33,162 nucleotides of DNA from positions 1 to 33,162 of the forward strand of contig CASDTU010000054.1 in the NCBI GenBank assembly GCA_949283775.1, given 5' to 3'. The first letter of the stretch is position 1, and every line of letters begins with the position of its first letter. This document shows, one piece after another, positions 15,784-25,240 of the stretch. The translations under genes and the position numbers were made by a program. A model generated the notes under the pieces. That model had not been told where the DNA came from. It worked only from the letters and a program-made list of their open reading frames with translations, and ran no database searches. This stretch comes from an uncultured Bacillota bacterium (GTDB lineage Bacteria > Bacillota > Clostridia > Christensenellales > Borkfalkiaceae).

Positions 15784-15848
15784 CATCCACGCTCTTATTT
15801 TTCCTATTCAACCGCATTTTCCGCAATGCGTTTCAAAAAATACCGCAA

Positions 15849-15920
15849 AAAGCGCGGCGCGCTTGTCTGCCGGCTTTTGAGCTTAAAGCGCGGCGCATTT
15901 GCCTGCCGGCTTTTCGGCTT
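15849..15920. repeat. 36-bp imperfect tandem duplication
   Basis: Two 36-bp units at 15849-15884 and 15885-15920 share AAAGCGCGGCGC at the start and TGCCGGCTTTT near the end, with about five differences. A plus-strand ORF (15826-16038) crosses it but has no ribosome site. The rest of the 365-bp gap between rubrerythrin and deoC holds only the -10 element and the deoC terminator. Confidence 0.7.
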
Positions 15921-15981
15921 GCTTGCGGCTTTGCAAACCGTATGCAAAAGAACGGAAAGCAACGAAACGCCGCGCCGCCGT

Positions 15982-16021
15982 AAAAAGACGGGCGTATCGG
16001 AAAGCCCTCTTTCCGATACGC
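15982..16021 (-). terminator. Terminator after deoC
   Basis: Perfect 13-bp stem GCGTATCGGAAAG (15992-16004) with CTTTCCGATACGC (16009-16021), 4-nt loop. The minus strand reads on to five T residues after a few extra paired bases. It ends the pdp-deoC unit, about 75 nt past the deoC stop. Confidence 0.8.
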
Positions 16022-16095
16022 TCGTCTCTCTATTTTGAAAACAATTTTAAAAAATTTAAAAACATTTTTAAAATAGCCCGATCTATTTTGCCGCA

Positions 16096-16959
16096 TTACA
16101 TTTCTTTTTTCAGCGTTTCGGCAATATTGACGCCAGAACTTGTACCGATCCGATCGGCGCCCGCATCGACCATCGTGCGGAACTGCTGCGCACTGCGGAT
16201 ACCGCCGGATGCCTTGACGCAGCATTCCCCTTTGACCGCCTCTTTGATCGCGCGCACGTCTTCCGGCTTAGCCCCGTCTCCGAAATAACCGGTACTCGTC
16301 TTGACGAACGCCGCCCCCGCGTCTTTTGCGCAGAGCGCCGCCTTGATCATCTCCTCCCGCGTAAGGAGAGACGTTTCAATGATCACCTTGACAGGATTTC
16401 CGCGCGCCGCTTTCACGACCTGGCGGATCTCCCTTTTTATATACGAATAGTTTCCGTTCTTGATGGCCGAAATGCAGGTAACCATATCGATCTCGTCGGC
16501 GCCGTCCGCAATGGCGCGTTTCGTTTCAAAAACCTTTGTCTTCGTCGTATTTTCCCCCATCGGGAAGCCTACCACGCAGGCAATGCGGATCTGCGGCGCG
16601 TTGCGCAAAAATTCGTTGCACGCCGCCACATAGACCGGCTGCACGCAAACGGAACAAAAACCGTATTCCCGCGCTTCGTCGCACAGTTTTCGGATCTCCG
16701 CCCGCGTTGCCGTCTGTTTCAAGAGAGTATGGTCGATCATTTTCAGCAATCTGCGGATCTCCAAAATCTTTTTCTGTCTGCGAAATTCCTCAAATTCTTT
16801 GCGCTCGTCCGGCGTGATCGAATCCGTCTTTTCTTCCGCCGCAGGCAGCGGCTTTTCTTTGCCTCCGTCTTTCTCCGAAACAACGCCATCGGCAGACAGC
16901 GCCGTATCCTTTGTCTCTTCCTCTATATCTTCTGTTTTTCTCTTCTTTAATCCGAACAT
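16096..16959 (-). CDS. deoC: Deoxyribose-phosphate aldolase with long N-terminal extension
   Basis: The C-terminal ~215 residues are a complete DeoC TIM barrel: MIDHTLLK (74-81), Asp158 in EIDMV, the Schiff-base Lys220 in FVKTSTGY, and Lys249 in CVKASGGIR. It splits 2-deoxyribose-5-phosphate into glyceraldehyde-3-phosphate and acetaldehyde in the cytoplasm. About 70 extra residues precede the barrel, strongly charged and apparently disordered or helical (MFGLKKRKTED to FEEFRRQKK). The start is secure: GGAGG lies 7 nt before the ATG, inside the end of the upstream phosphorylase gene, and the genes overlap by 13 bp. The two enzymes are consecutive steps of deoxynucleoside breakdown, linked by phosphopentomutase, which is not here. 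Confidence 0.95.
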   Translation of the reverse strand: MFGLKKRKTEDIEEETKDTALSADGVVSEKDGGKEKPLPAAEEKTDSITPDERKEFEEFRRQKKILEIRRLLKMIDHTLLKQTATRAEIRKLCDEAREYGFCSVCVQPVYVAACNEFLRNAPQIRIACVVGFPMGENTTKTKVFETKRAIADGADEIDMVTCISAIKNGNYSYIKREIRQVVKAARGNPVKVIIETSLLTREEMIKAALCAKDAGAAFVKTSTGYFGDGAKPEDVRAIKEAVKGECCVKASGGIRSAQQFRTMVDAGADRIGTSSGVNIAETLKKEM

Positions 16960-18260
16960 ACTGATTCCTCCGATCCGATAAATTTATAGACAAGCGGCGG
17001 ATACGTTTCTCGTTCCTGCCGCACCTGAAATGCGGACTTTGCCATATCCTCCGCCTGCGGATTTTCTTTCGACGCATAGACGACGGCAAGCTCGTCGCCC
17101 GGAGAAACAAAATCCCCCGTACGTTTTTTCAAAAGAATGCCAACGGTGTGATCGACAAGATCTCCTGCCTTTTCCCTGCCGCCGCCCAGCAGGACGCACG
17201 CTCTGCCCAGAGCCATGGCGGAAACGCAAAGCGCGCCCTCCGCCTTCGCCCGAATCACATATTCTTTTTCCGCCAGCGGCAGAAGCGAAGGCTGAAAGAC
17301 CGCGCTCGGATCGCCGCCCTGCGCCTGCACGATCTCGGCAAGCTTTTGCAGCGCCGCTTTGGAACGGACCGCCTCGTTTACCAAAGAATATCCCTGTTCT
17401 TGCGATATCCCCTTTGCCGCGCATAAAATTTTCACGCAAAGATAAAAGGACAGCTCCGCCAGCGGACTCTTTTTGCCCTGCAATACTTCGATCGCGTCCC
17501 GCACTTCCAAGTTGCAGCCCACGCCGTCCCCGAGCGGAGAATCCATGCAGGTTATGGCGGCCATCGTCTTTCTTCCGGCCGCTCTTCCGATCGACACCAT
17601 CAGCCGCGCCAGCTGCTCAGCATCCTTTGGCGAGTGCATGAAAGCGCCGTCTCCGTATTTTACGTCCAACAGCAGGATATCCGCAAAAGACGCGAGCTTT
17701 TTGCTCATGACGGAAGAGGCGATCAGCGGAATACTGTCTACCGTTGCCGTAACGTCCCGCACCGCATACATCCGCTTATCCGCAGGCACGATATCTTTCG
17801 TCTGCCCGGCGACCGCGCCGCCCACGCGGCGGATCTGTTCTTCAAACTCCTGCGCCGTAAGATCGACGTTCAGTCCCGGAAAACTCTCCAACTTATCCAG
17901 CGTTCCGCCCGTGTGCCCCAGCCCCCTGCCCGAATATTTGGCACAGTAAATACCGAGACTGCATAAAATCGGTACGATGACGAGCGTGGTGGAATCCGAA
18001 ACGCCGCCCGTGGAATGTTTGTCCGCAAATATGCCGTCAAAATCCGGTCTTTTGCAGACTTCGCCGCTGTGCGCCATCGCGTCCGTGAGCAGAAAGCATT
18101 CCCGCTGCGTCATTCCGTTTAAGAGCGTCGCCATGCAAAAGGCGGCGATCTGCGCGTCCGACGCGCTCCCGTCGGCTATGCACCGGATCAAAAAGCGGAT
18201 CTCTTCTTCCGAAAGCTCACGGCTGTGTTTTTTTGCTTCGATGACATCGTATACCCGCAT
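16947..18260 (-). CDS. pdp: Pyrimidine-nucleoside phosphorylase
   Basis: This 437-residue protein has the usual length and motifs of the thymidine/pyrimidine-nucleoside phosphorylase family: KHSTGGVSD (phosphate binding, about 81-89) and the signature SGRGLGHTGGTLDKLES (about 110-126). It cleaves uridine or thymidine/deoxyuridine with phosphate to give the free base and (deoxy)ribose-1-phosphate. I chose the ATG at 18260 (MRVYDVIEAK), which has AGGGGGT about 8 nt upstream, over an earlier start in the same frame. Its 3' end overlaps deoC, so translation is coupled. A specific promoter is not obvious; TTGGGA-17-TATATC near 18320-18350 is a weak candidate. Confidence 0.95.
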   Translation of the reverse strand: MRVYDVIEAKKHSRELSEEEIRFLIRCIADGSASDAQIAAFCMATLLNGMTQRECFLLTDAMAHSGEVCKRPDFDGIFADKHSTGGVSDSTTLVIVPILCSLGIYCAKYSGRGLGHTGGTLDKLESFPGLNVDLTAQEFEEQIRRVGGAVAGQTKDIVPADKRMYAVRDVTATVDSIPLIASSVMSKKLASFADILLLDVKYGDGAFMHSPKDAEQLARLMVSIGRAAGRKTMAAITCMDSPLGDGVGCNLEVRDAIEVLQGKKSPLAELSFYLCVKILCAAKGISQEQGYSLVNEAVRSKAALQKLAEIVQAQGGDPSAVFQPSLLPLAEKEYVIRAKAEGALCVSAMALGRACVLLGGGREKAGDLVDHTVGILLKKRTGDFVSPGDELAVVYASKENPQAEDMAKSAFQVRQERETYPPLVYKFIGSEESVCSD

Positions 18261-18367
18261 TCGACAAGACCCCCTTTTCCGCGACAAATTCTGTCCGTTT
18301 CTCCCTATGCTTTTTTGCTACAATAGATATATCCTTTCACAAATCGATTCCCAACGGAGGCAAAATT

Positions 18368-18655
18368 ATGTTTCTTCTTGCATCCACACTGTGGGGTGGC
18401 GTATACCTGCTCCTCTTGTTCGGCCTGTGTTTCGGCGGAGTCGTAGGTTTTCAATATCTGCGCCTGCGCTTTCAAAACCCTGCCCAAGGCCGAAAAAAGG
18501 AAGCCGAAGACGATCCTGCGCCCTCGCCGCAGCCGCCTGCAAAAAATACTGCCAAAAAACAGGAACAGCCCAAAAAAGTTTACTATATCGTTGAAAAAAA
18601 ACGGTCTCGCAGCAAATCTTCCTATTCCAAGCCGAAAGAGATCCATTTTGATTGA
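18368..18655 (+). CDS. Small membrane protein with basic, Pro/Lys-rich tail
   Basis: This plus-strand gene encodes 95 residues: an N-terminal hydrophobic helix rich in Gly and Leu (about 5-29), then a hydrophilic tail with PAPSPQPPA and many Lys/Arg/Ser residues. The ribosome site (CGGAGG, 8-9 nt) is strong, which supports the start. The tail is predicted cytoplasmic by the positive-inside rule. It is transcribed away from pdp. I recognise no family; a single-pass protein of this kind could anchor a partner at the membrane. A plus-strand TACAAT near 18332 is a possible -10. Confidence 0.7.
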   Translation: MFLLASTLWGGVYLLLLFGLCFGGVVGFQYLRLRFQNPAQGRKKEAEDDPAPSPQPPAKNTAKKQEQPKKVYYIVEKKRSRSKSSYSKPKEIHFD

Positions 18656-18720
18656 TGCGATACTGTAAAAGCGCTTTTCAAAACCCTGCTTTAAAAAGCC
18701 GCCCGCCATGCTTTTTATAG

Positions 18721-18777
18721 TTTGCTCGGCTGTGTCCGAGCAAACTGCATTGTGTCTGAAACGGTTTTCCGTTTCAG
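18721..18777. terminator. Two adjacent hairpins downstream of the small membrane protein gene
   Basis: TTTGCTCGG (18721-18729) pairs with CCGAGCAAA (18736-18744), and CTGAAACGG (18756-18764) pairs with CCGTTTCAG (18769-18777). The second is followed after 4 nt by five T on the plus strand, so it may terminate the plus-strand gene. The loops and linkers share TGTGTC. Confidence 0.45.
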
Positions 18778-18887
18778 CTCTGTTTTTCTTACCCGGCAAA
18801 CGGATGCGGCTTTACAGCTTTTTCTTCCTCATACTGTCTGAACGGACGCGGATCTTTCAAAAAGCAGCAGCTGTCCCCTGTTTTCCG

Positions 18888-19235
18888 TCAATCGGTAAAA
18901 CGGGTAACGTTGTTGCCTTCGTCCCAAAGCCGCTCCAAATGATAAAACAGCCTGGATTCGTCGTTAAACACGTGCACGATCACGTCGCCGAAATCCAATA
19001 CGCCCCAGCGCCCTTCGCGGACGCCTTCCGTGCGGCGGACAGAAATGCCTTCCGCCGCGAATTTCTCTTCCACATATTCGCACAGCGCGCGGACCTGCGT
19101 CGTATTTCTTCCGCTCGCGATCACAAAATAATCGCAGACGATCGTCTTTTCGCGTACGTCCACCACCAAAATATCTTCCGCTTTTTTGGAAGACAGCGCC
19201 TTGCAGATCTCTTCCGTAAATTGTTTTGAGTCCAT
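18888..19235 (-). CDS. rsfS: Ribosome silencing factor RsfS
   Basis: This 115-residue protein matches the RsfS/Iojap family over its whole length, with LVVDVREKTIVCDYFVIASG, the strand region GRWGVLDFGDVIVHVF and a C-terminal YHLERLW. RsfS binds ribosomal protein L14 on the large subunit and blocks subunit joining when nutrients are low. GGGAG lies about 8 nt before the ATG. It follows the nadD-yqeK fusion, as in Bacillus where nadD, yqeK and rsfS (yqeL) are adjacent. Confidence 0.95.
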   Translation of the reverse strand: MDSKQFTEEICKALSSKKAEDILVVDVREKTIVCDYFVIASGRNTTQVRALCEYVEEKFAAEGISVRRTEGVREGRWGVLDFGDVIVHVFNDESRLFYHLERLWDEGNNVTRFTD

Positions 19236-19348
19236 AATTTTACTCCCGTTCTTTTGCTTTTTATACCTTTCGGTGCGCTTTTATAAAAAAGAGCCCTTTT
19301 CTTTTGCTCTTTTGTGTTTCCTTTTCTGTTTCCTTTCGCGCCGCTTTT

Positions 19349-20488
19349 TCATTCTTTTTTTACGAGCGCGCGGTAAAATTCATAGGCACGAAAGGTCAGC
19401 GGATAAATTTCCCCGCCCTGTTTTTTCAGATAGCGCAACTCCTGCTTCAAACTTTTATACATACATTCGTTGAGATCTCTCAATAAAATTTTCCGCAATT
19501 TTTCCACGCCGCCGAAATCCCTGCCCGGCTCCAGCATATCGGTTAAAAATAAAATCTTTTCCAGATTGCTCATATTCGGCCGTCCGGAAGTGTGGAACCG
19601 TATGGCGTTCAGCACGTCTTCCTCCGTTACCCCGAAAGAATGCTCTGCAAGATAGGCGCCCGTGTATTGATGCAACACGGGGGCAGGCACCGATTCTTCT
19701 AAGGAAAATCCGCTTAGCTCCGGAGCAGACAAGTCAAGATTTTTCGCCGCGTCGTGCAAGGCGGCCGCCTGAATGATCGAATGTTCGGATACTTTATACT
19801 TTGCTCCGACCCGTGCCGCAAGCAGGGCAACGCGCAAAGAGTGCTTCCGCCGAGAAGGCTTTAAATACGGCAGCGCTTTTTTTACGCCCTCCACTCGATA
19901 GAGGCTGTTAGCTTCGATGTAATCGATCACGCCCTCCGTCAAATAGGGTTTCAGATCTTCCCCGAATGCACAGAGTATACGCGCCTTTGTGGAGGAAATA
20001 TCCCTCCCCACAAACTCAAAAGTTTTAAACGTCTTATGAAATTTTGTAAAAAACCGAATCTGTTCCGCCTTAAAGTTGACGCGCTCCCCTTCCCGATTGC
20101 AAGCGATCAACTCGGCGAGCGATAAAATTTCTTCGGGGTTTTTCCAAGTGTAAAAATCTTTCAGCATATCCGAGCCGACTACAAAATACAGCTTCGCTTC
20201 GGGATATTTTTGGTGAAAATACGCGAGCGTGCGGCAGGTATAACTCGTACCGCCCGCGTTGAGTTCATAGGCGCTCACTTCGCAGTTCTTTACGTTCGAA
20301 AACGCAATGCGCGCCATCGCCAGCCGATCCTGTGCGGAAGCCAGATTTTTACCCTGTTTATGCGGCGGAATAAACGCCGGAACGATGATCGCTTTGTCCG
20401 CCTCCAGCTTCTCCATCGCCGCCCGCACGATATTGATATGTTCCGAATGTACAGGATCAAACGATCCGCCAAAAATTGCAATCTTCAT
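19349..20488 (-). CDS. Fused nicotinate-nucleotide adenylyltransferase and HD-domain phosphohydrolase (NadD-YqeK)
   Basis: Residues 1-200 are NadD: nucleotide-binding GGSFDPVHSEH (7-17) and the C-terminal motif ISSTKAR (164-170). It adenylates nicotinate mononucleotide in NAD synthesis. Residues about 205-379 are the YqeK HD domain with RKHSLRV (His216), LHDAAKN (His245-Asp246), His273, His299 and Asp317 as metal ligands. YqeK proteins hydrolyse diadenosine tetraphosphate. In Bacillus these are two adjacent genes; here they are one frame with a short linker and no stop. The ribosome site is weak, but the promoter is near-consensus. It precedes rsfS in the same unit. Confidence 0.93.
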   Translation of the reverse strand: MKIAIFGGSFDPVHSEHINIVRAAMEKLEADKAIIVPAFIPPHKQGKNLASAQDRLAMARIAFSNVKNCEVSAYELNAGGTSYTCRTLAYFHQKYPEAKLYFVVGSDMLKDFYTWKNPEEILSLAELIACNREGERVNFKAEQIRFFTKFHKTFKTFEFVGRDISSTKARILCAFGEDLKPYLTEGVIDYIEANSLYRVEGVKKALPYLKPSRRKHSLRVALLAARVGAKYKVSEHSIIQAAALHDAAKNLDLSAPELSGFSLEESVPAPVLHQYTGAYLAEHSFGVTEEDVLNAIRFHTSGRPNMSNLEKILFLTDMLEPGRDFGGVEKLRKILLRDLNECMYKSLKQELRYLKKQGGEIYPLTFRAYEFYRALVKKE

Positions 20489-20570
20489 AACCGCCGCTTC
20501 TTTTATGGGAATTTTCCGCTCCGACTATACCTATATACGGAAAAATTTTCCTCTTTTTCGTTTTTCTTTT

Positions 20571-20599
20571 AGTATAGCACAACTTACCGCCGCTGGCAA
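20571..20599 (-). promoter_or_regulatory. Sigma-A promoter of the nadD-yqeK/rsfS unit
   Basis: Minus-strand TTGCCA (20594-20599), 17-bp spacer, TATACT (20571-20576), 83 nt before the start codon. Confidence 0.8.
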
Positions 20600-20737
20600 G
20601 GTTTAAAAAGATAAAAAAACGGGAAAAATCAAGCGAAAGAGCTTGCGCCCTTCAATCGGCCGGATACATTTTTCGGCCATACGGCCTGCCCGTATCCATG
20701 CAAAAATTAAAGTCTAAGGGAAAGTCGATGCTGCGAT

Positions 20738-21829
20738 ATGAAAAAAATTGATGTTCCGCTTTGGTCGGATACCCTGTTCCTGTTTTTTATTACCTTTCTG
20801 CTCTCCTTTTGCGTTTTCCGCTTTTATCTTTCCTCCCTCGCCGCCGCCCTTGCCGTTGCGATCCCGACCGCCCTCTGCGCCGCGTTTCTCACATTCGTAC
20901 GCTTAAAATCCAAGCACGGCAAACGCCGCAGCAATCAGTGGGAAAAAACGGAAACGGAAAAGCTGTCCTTTCATCTGGCAATGACCGCGCCGCGCGAAAA
21001 CGCCGCATGGCTTGCGGAGTGCCTGAACTCACAGAAAAAGCAGCAAGCCTCTTCCTCTTCTGCGGCGGAAACACAAAGCGGAAAATCACGGAGCCTCGCC
21101 GTCTCCTCTTCTTTCCAACTTTCCGAAAAAGATCCGATCGATGCGCAGAACCGCCCCCCAGCAAAACAAAAAATACATGCCTTTTGTTCAAAATTGAAGT
21201 CCGCATTTTTGCGTACATCGGAGCCGAAAAAAGGAAACGGCGGCGAAAAAAATTCGGAAAACGCGCGTATAAAAACGCCGCAAGCCGACCCGCAGGCGCA
21301 AAGTAAACGCATAAACAATCCGCACGCGCCCGCGCAGGCGGCTGCCTCTGTCGAAGAAGGCGGCGGACAGTGGGAAGTACAAGACGATTATTCTCTGAAA
21401 AACGGCCAAAGCCAATGCTTTGTCTGTTTCCGTTTTGAAAAAATGACGGCGGACGAACTTTCCGAGACCATCCGGAAAGAATGCGGCCAAAAAACGGTCT
21501 TTGCAAACGGGTTTACGGAAGAGGCGAAACAGCTCGCCGCGGCGTTCGGCGTTACGCTCAAAGACGCGGCGGACGTCTATTTGCTGGCAAAAAAGACCGG
21601 CCTTCTGCCGGAAAAGCTCATAGAACCGCCCTTAAAACCGAGCGGTCTGAAAGCAAAGCTCGCCCTTCGTCTCCGCCGCGAAGCGTGGAAAGGCTATTGC
21701 TTTTCGGGCTGTTTTCTGCTCCTGTTTTCGCTCATGACGGTATTCCCCCTCTATTATATTCTTTCGGGCGGCATTTTGCTCATGATCGCCGTCCTGGTCC
21801 GCTTTTTCGGCAAGCCCAAGACATCGTAA
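20738..21829 (+). CDS. Four-helix membrane protein with internal soluble domain
   Basis: This 363-residue plus-strand protein has two N-terminal membrane helices (about 12-55), a long polar, Ser/Gln/Lys-rich linker (about 58-220), a small folded-looking domain (about 222-292), and two C-terminal membrane helices (about 314-356). The soluble domain contains CFVCFRFEKMTADEL and GFTEEAKQLAAAFGVTL. The latter recalls the part of Mrr-like restriction-endonuclease folds where a residue-rich helix follows the core strand, but no PD-(D/E)xK set is visible, so any such fold is degenerate or misread. The ribosome site is poor. A strong terminator follows. I do not recognise a function. Confidence 0.7.
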   Translation: MKKIDVPLWSDTLFLFFITFLLSFCVFRFYLSSLAAALAVAIPTALCAAFLTFVRLKSKHGKRRSNQWEKTETEKLSFHLAMTAPRENAAWLAECLNSQKKQQASSSSAAETQSGKSRSLAVSSSFQLSEKDPIDAQNRPPAKQKIHAFCSKLKSAFLRTSEPKKGNGGEKNSENARIKTPQADPQAQSKRINNPHAPAQAAASVEEGGGQWEVQDDYSLKNGQSQCFVCFRFEKMTADELSETIRKECGQKTVFANGFTEEAKQLAAAFGVTLKDAADVYLLAKKTGLLPEKLIEPPLKPSGLKAKLALRLRREAWKGYCFSGCFLLLFSLMTVFPLYYILSGGILLMIAVLVRFFGKPKTS

Positions 21830-21943
21830 TGAAAAAGTTAAAACACGCTTTTTGCCCGTATGTCTGCGCGGCGGCAACGCGCCGTTTCGGATTCGGGGCG
21901 CGGCGGATTTATTGAACTGATCTCCCTGCGCCGCAAGTGCGGC

Positions 21944-21990
21944 GGCAAAGCGCCGGCAAGATTGATCTTGCCGGCGCTTTGCCTTATTTT
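21944..21990 (+). terminator. Strong terminator after the four-helix membrane protein
   Basis: A perfect 19-bp stem: GGCAAAGCGCCGGCAAGAT (21944-21962) with ATCTTGCCGGCGCTTTGCC (21965-21983), 2-nt centre, then TTATTTT on the plus strand. Confidence 0.85.
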
Positions 21991-22067
21991 CAAAAGCCTC
22001 TGCGGCCTTCTTCCCTTTTAAAACAATTTTTCAATCAGATTTTTCAAGCTCTGCAAAACTTTTTTCC

Positions 22068-22111
22068 TTCCGCCTGCATCAAAGAACTTTGATGCAGGCG
22101 GAAATCTTTTT
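22068..22111 (+). terminator. Second plus-strand terminator-like hairpin
   Basis: A perfect 17-bp stem: TTCCGCCTGCATCAAAG (22068-22084) with CTTTGATGCAGGCGGAA (22087-22103), then ATC and six T on the plus strand. It lies in the gene-free 21830-22188 gap between convergent genes and may back up the first terminator. The other half of the gap shows nothing else. Confidence 0.7.
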
Positions 22112-22188
22112 TGCTTTTTAAAAATTTTTCGGTTCGCGGAAATTTTGAATGGGTTGAAATTATTTGAATTGACGCACCGAAGCACCGC

Positions 22189-23746
<1,558 letters not shown>

Positions 23747-24325
23747 TTATTTTTCCAGATAGCTGAGATACCGGAGCGCCGTTTCTACGCACCCGTCGAT
23801 GCCGATGAGGCCGCTGTCCAGGCAAAGATGATGATTTTCCGCCATGCCCCATTTCTGATCGGTATAATACTCATAGTATTTCTTGCGCTTTTTATCGGTC
23901 GCGCGGACATGTTCCTCCATCTTTTCCGGAGGAACGCCGATATTCATGGCATTTTTCCGCTCCACGCGCTTTGCGATCGGAGCATGGATATAAATTTTAA
24001 CGCTGTTTTCCACGATGACGTCCGAACAGCGCCCGATGATCACGCACGGCCCCTGCTCCGCCAGCTTTTTGATCAGATTCGACTGCGCGATGTAGATCTG
24101 ATCGGTCATCGGCATCTGATAATACGAATACAGCGTACGCGAAAACAGTCCGGGCGCGCTCTCTTCATAGTGCCGCATAAATTCCGCCGACAGATTGCTG
24201 TCTTCCGCGGCCATGGAGATCAGATCTTTATCATAAAAAGGAATCTTTAATTCGTGCGCAAGTTTAATGCCGAATTCTCTGCCGCCGCTGCCGAATTGTC
24301 TGCTGACTGTAATTACTTTATTCAT
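23747..24325 (-). CDS. Cytidylate kinase-like family protein
   Basis: This 192-residue protein opens MNKVITVSRQFGSGGREFG, where GSGG replaces the usual GxGKS P-loop, as in the cytidylate-kinase-like family (Pfam Cytidylate_kin2). It continues with LIKKLAEQGPCVIIGRCSD and a C-terminal helical lid region containing RATDKKRKKYY. It probably phosphorylates a nucleotide or small molecule with ATP; the substrate is unknown, and the true CMP kinase is a separate family. GGGGGAGG lies 7 nt before the ATG. It has its own promoter and terminator and is thus monocistronic. Confidence 0.88.
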   Translation of the reverse strand: MNKVITVSRQFGSGGREFGIKLAHELKIPFYDKDLISMAAEDSNLSAEFMRHYEESAPGLFSRTLYSYYQMPMTDQIYIAQSNLIKKLAEQGPCVIIGRCSDVIVENSVKIYIHAPIAKRVERKNAMNIGVPPEKMEEHVRATDKKRKKYYEYYTDQKWGMAENHHLCLDSGLIGIDGCVETALRYLSYLEK

Positions 24326-24415
24326 GAGAAGCCTCCCCCTTTCCGCCTTTTTGCCGCCGCCAAAACCGCAGGCAGGTCAAAATCAACGGATCGTTTTTAT
24401 TCCTATCCTACTTCT

Positions 24416-24444
24416 ATTTAACCGCAAAAATGCAGTTTTGTCAA
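24416..24444 (-). promoter_or_regulatory. Promoter of the cytidylate-kinase-like gene
   Basis: Minus-strand TTGACA (24439-24444), 17-bp spacer, TTAAAT (24416-24421), 90 nt before the ATG. Confidence 0.65.
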
Positions 24445-24541
24445 GACTTCGTTCAATTTTTAGCTTTCCGCGGCGATCTTTTTAACGGTGCACGGCCCCT
24501 CTCTTCCGGGCAAAGCGTTCCGTTTCCTTTTTTTCCGCCGC

Positions 24542-25153
24542 CTACTTTACGCATTTGACTCGCTGCATCCACCACTGCGCTATGTACGCAAAGCCCTTAT
24601 CGGTCGGATGCACGCCGTCCGCCGAAAGCGTTTCCGGCGCGACTTTGAGTACGACTTCCGCAAAGAGTCCGTCCAGCGGAATATATTCCTCCGCAAATTC
24701 TCGCGCGAGCTCGCGCGTTATATCGATTTTTTCATCCAGATCTTCTCGAAAGGCGCGCTTTGCCGGATCCACAGGAAGCAAAAAAGGCTCCAATACGATC
24801 AATTTTGCCCCATACTTTTTCACCTTTTCGAAATTTGCGCGCAAATTTTCGCGGAATTTTTCTCCGCTGGTCGGCAAATTGCTGTCGAACCTGCGCCAAG
24901 TATCGTTGATCCCGATCAGGATGGAAACATAATCCGGATCCGTATCGGCAAGATCGGCGTCCATTCTCGCGAGCATCTCCGTCGTGCGGTCGCCCGAGAT
25001 CGCTCTGTTAAAAAATTCTGCGCCGCTGTCCGCATACACCTGCGCAATGCGTTTATTGTATCCCGTCAGGCTGTGCCTGTCCGAATGATCCCGCATCCAA
25101 TCCGTGATACTGTCGCCGTTAAAGAGCACTCTCTTGTTTCCCTTTATCTCCAT
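24542..25153 (-). CDS. SGNH/GDSL hydrolase
   Basis: This 203-residue protein shows all four SGNH blocks: LFNGDSITD with Ser15, NRAISGDRT with the Gly, LIGINDTW with the Asn, and SADGVHPT with the Asp-His pair. These enzymes are esterases, often removing acetyl or acyl groups from carbohydrates, and the close relatives without a signal peptide are cytoplasmic. Here no signal peptide is seen. The ATG follows AGGAT. A good promoter lies directly upstream. The substrate cannot be read from the sequence; the TIM-barrel isomerase gene lies next upstream but has its own promoter. Confidence 0.9.
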   Translation of the reverse strand: MEIKGNKRVLFNGDSITDWMRDHSDRHSLTGYNKRIAQVYADSGAEFFNRAISGDRTTEMLARMDADLADTDPDYVSILIGINDTWRRFDSNLPTSGEKFRENLRANFEKVKKYGAKLIVLEPFLLPVDPAKRAFREDLDEKIDITRELAREFAEEYIPLDGLFAEVVLKVAPETLSADGVHPTDKGFAYIAQWWMQRVKCVK

Positions 25154-25180
25154 TTTTATCCTGTCTCCGTTTTTCTTTTT

Positions 25181-25209
25181 ATTATAACGCCGCCCATTCC
25201 GCTTTGCAA
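25181..25209 (-). promoter_or_regulatory. Promoter of the SGNH hydrolase
   Basis: Minus-strand TTGCAA (25204-25209), 17-bp spacer, perfect TATAAT (25181-25186), 28 nt before the ATG. Confidence 0.7.
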
Positions 25210-25240
25210 GTGAAAATTCAATTTTGCGTCTGCATTTTCT

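Noticed and set aside
15826..16038. Plus-strand 70-codon ORF with a 12-residue repeat
   Set aside because: No ribosome site or promoter, basic composition from GC-rich repeat DNA, and it overlaps the deoC terminator.
18305..18799. Minus-strand 164-codon ORF opposite the small plus-strand membrane protein
   Set aside because: It covers both hairpins, lacks a ribosome site and runs antisense to a gene with a strong one.
20640..20737. Riboswitch-like GGCC hairpins before the four-helix membrane protein gene
   Set aside because: The short CGGCC repeats can pair in several ways, match no known riboswitch core I can recognise, and no promoter precedes them.
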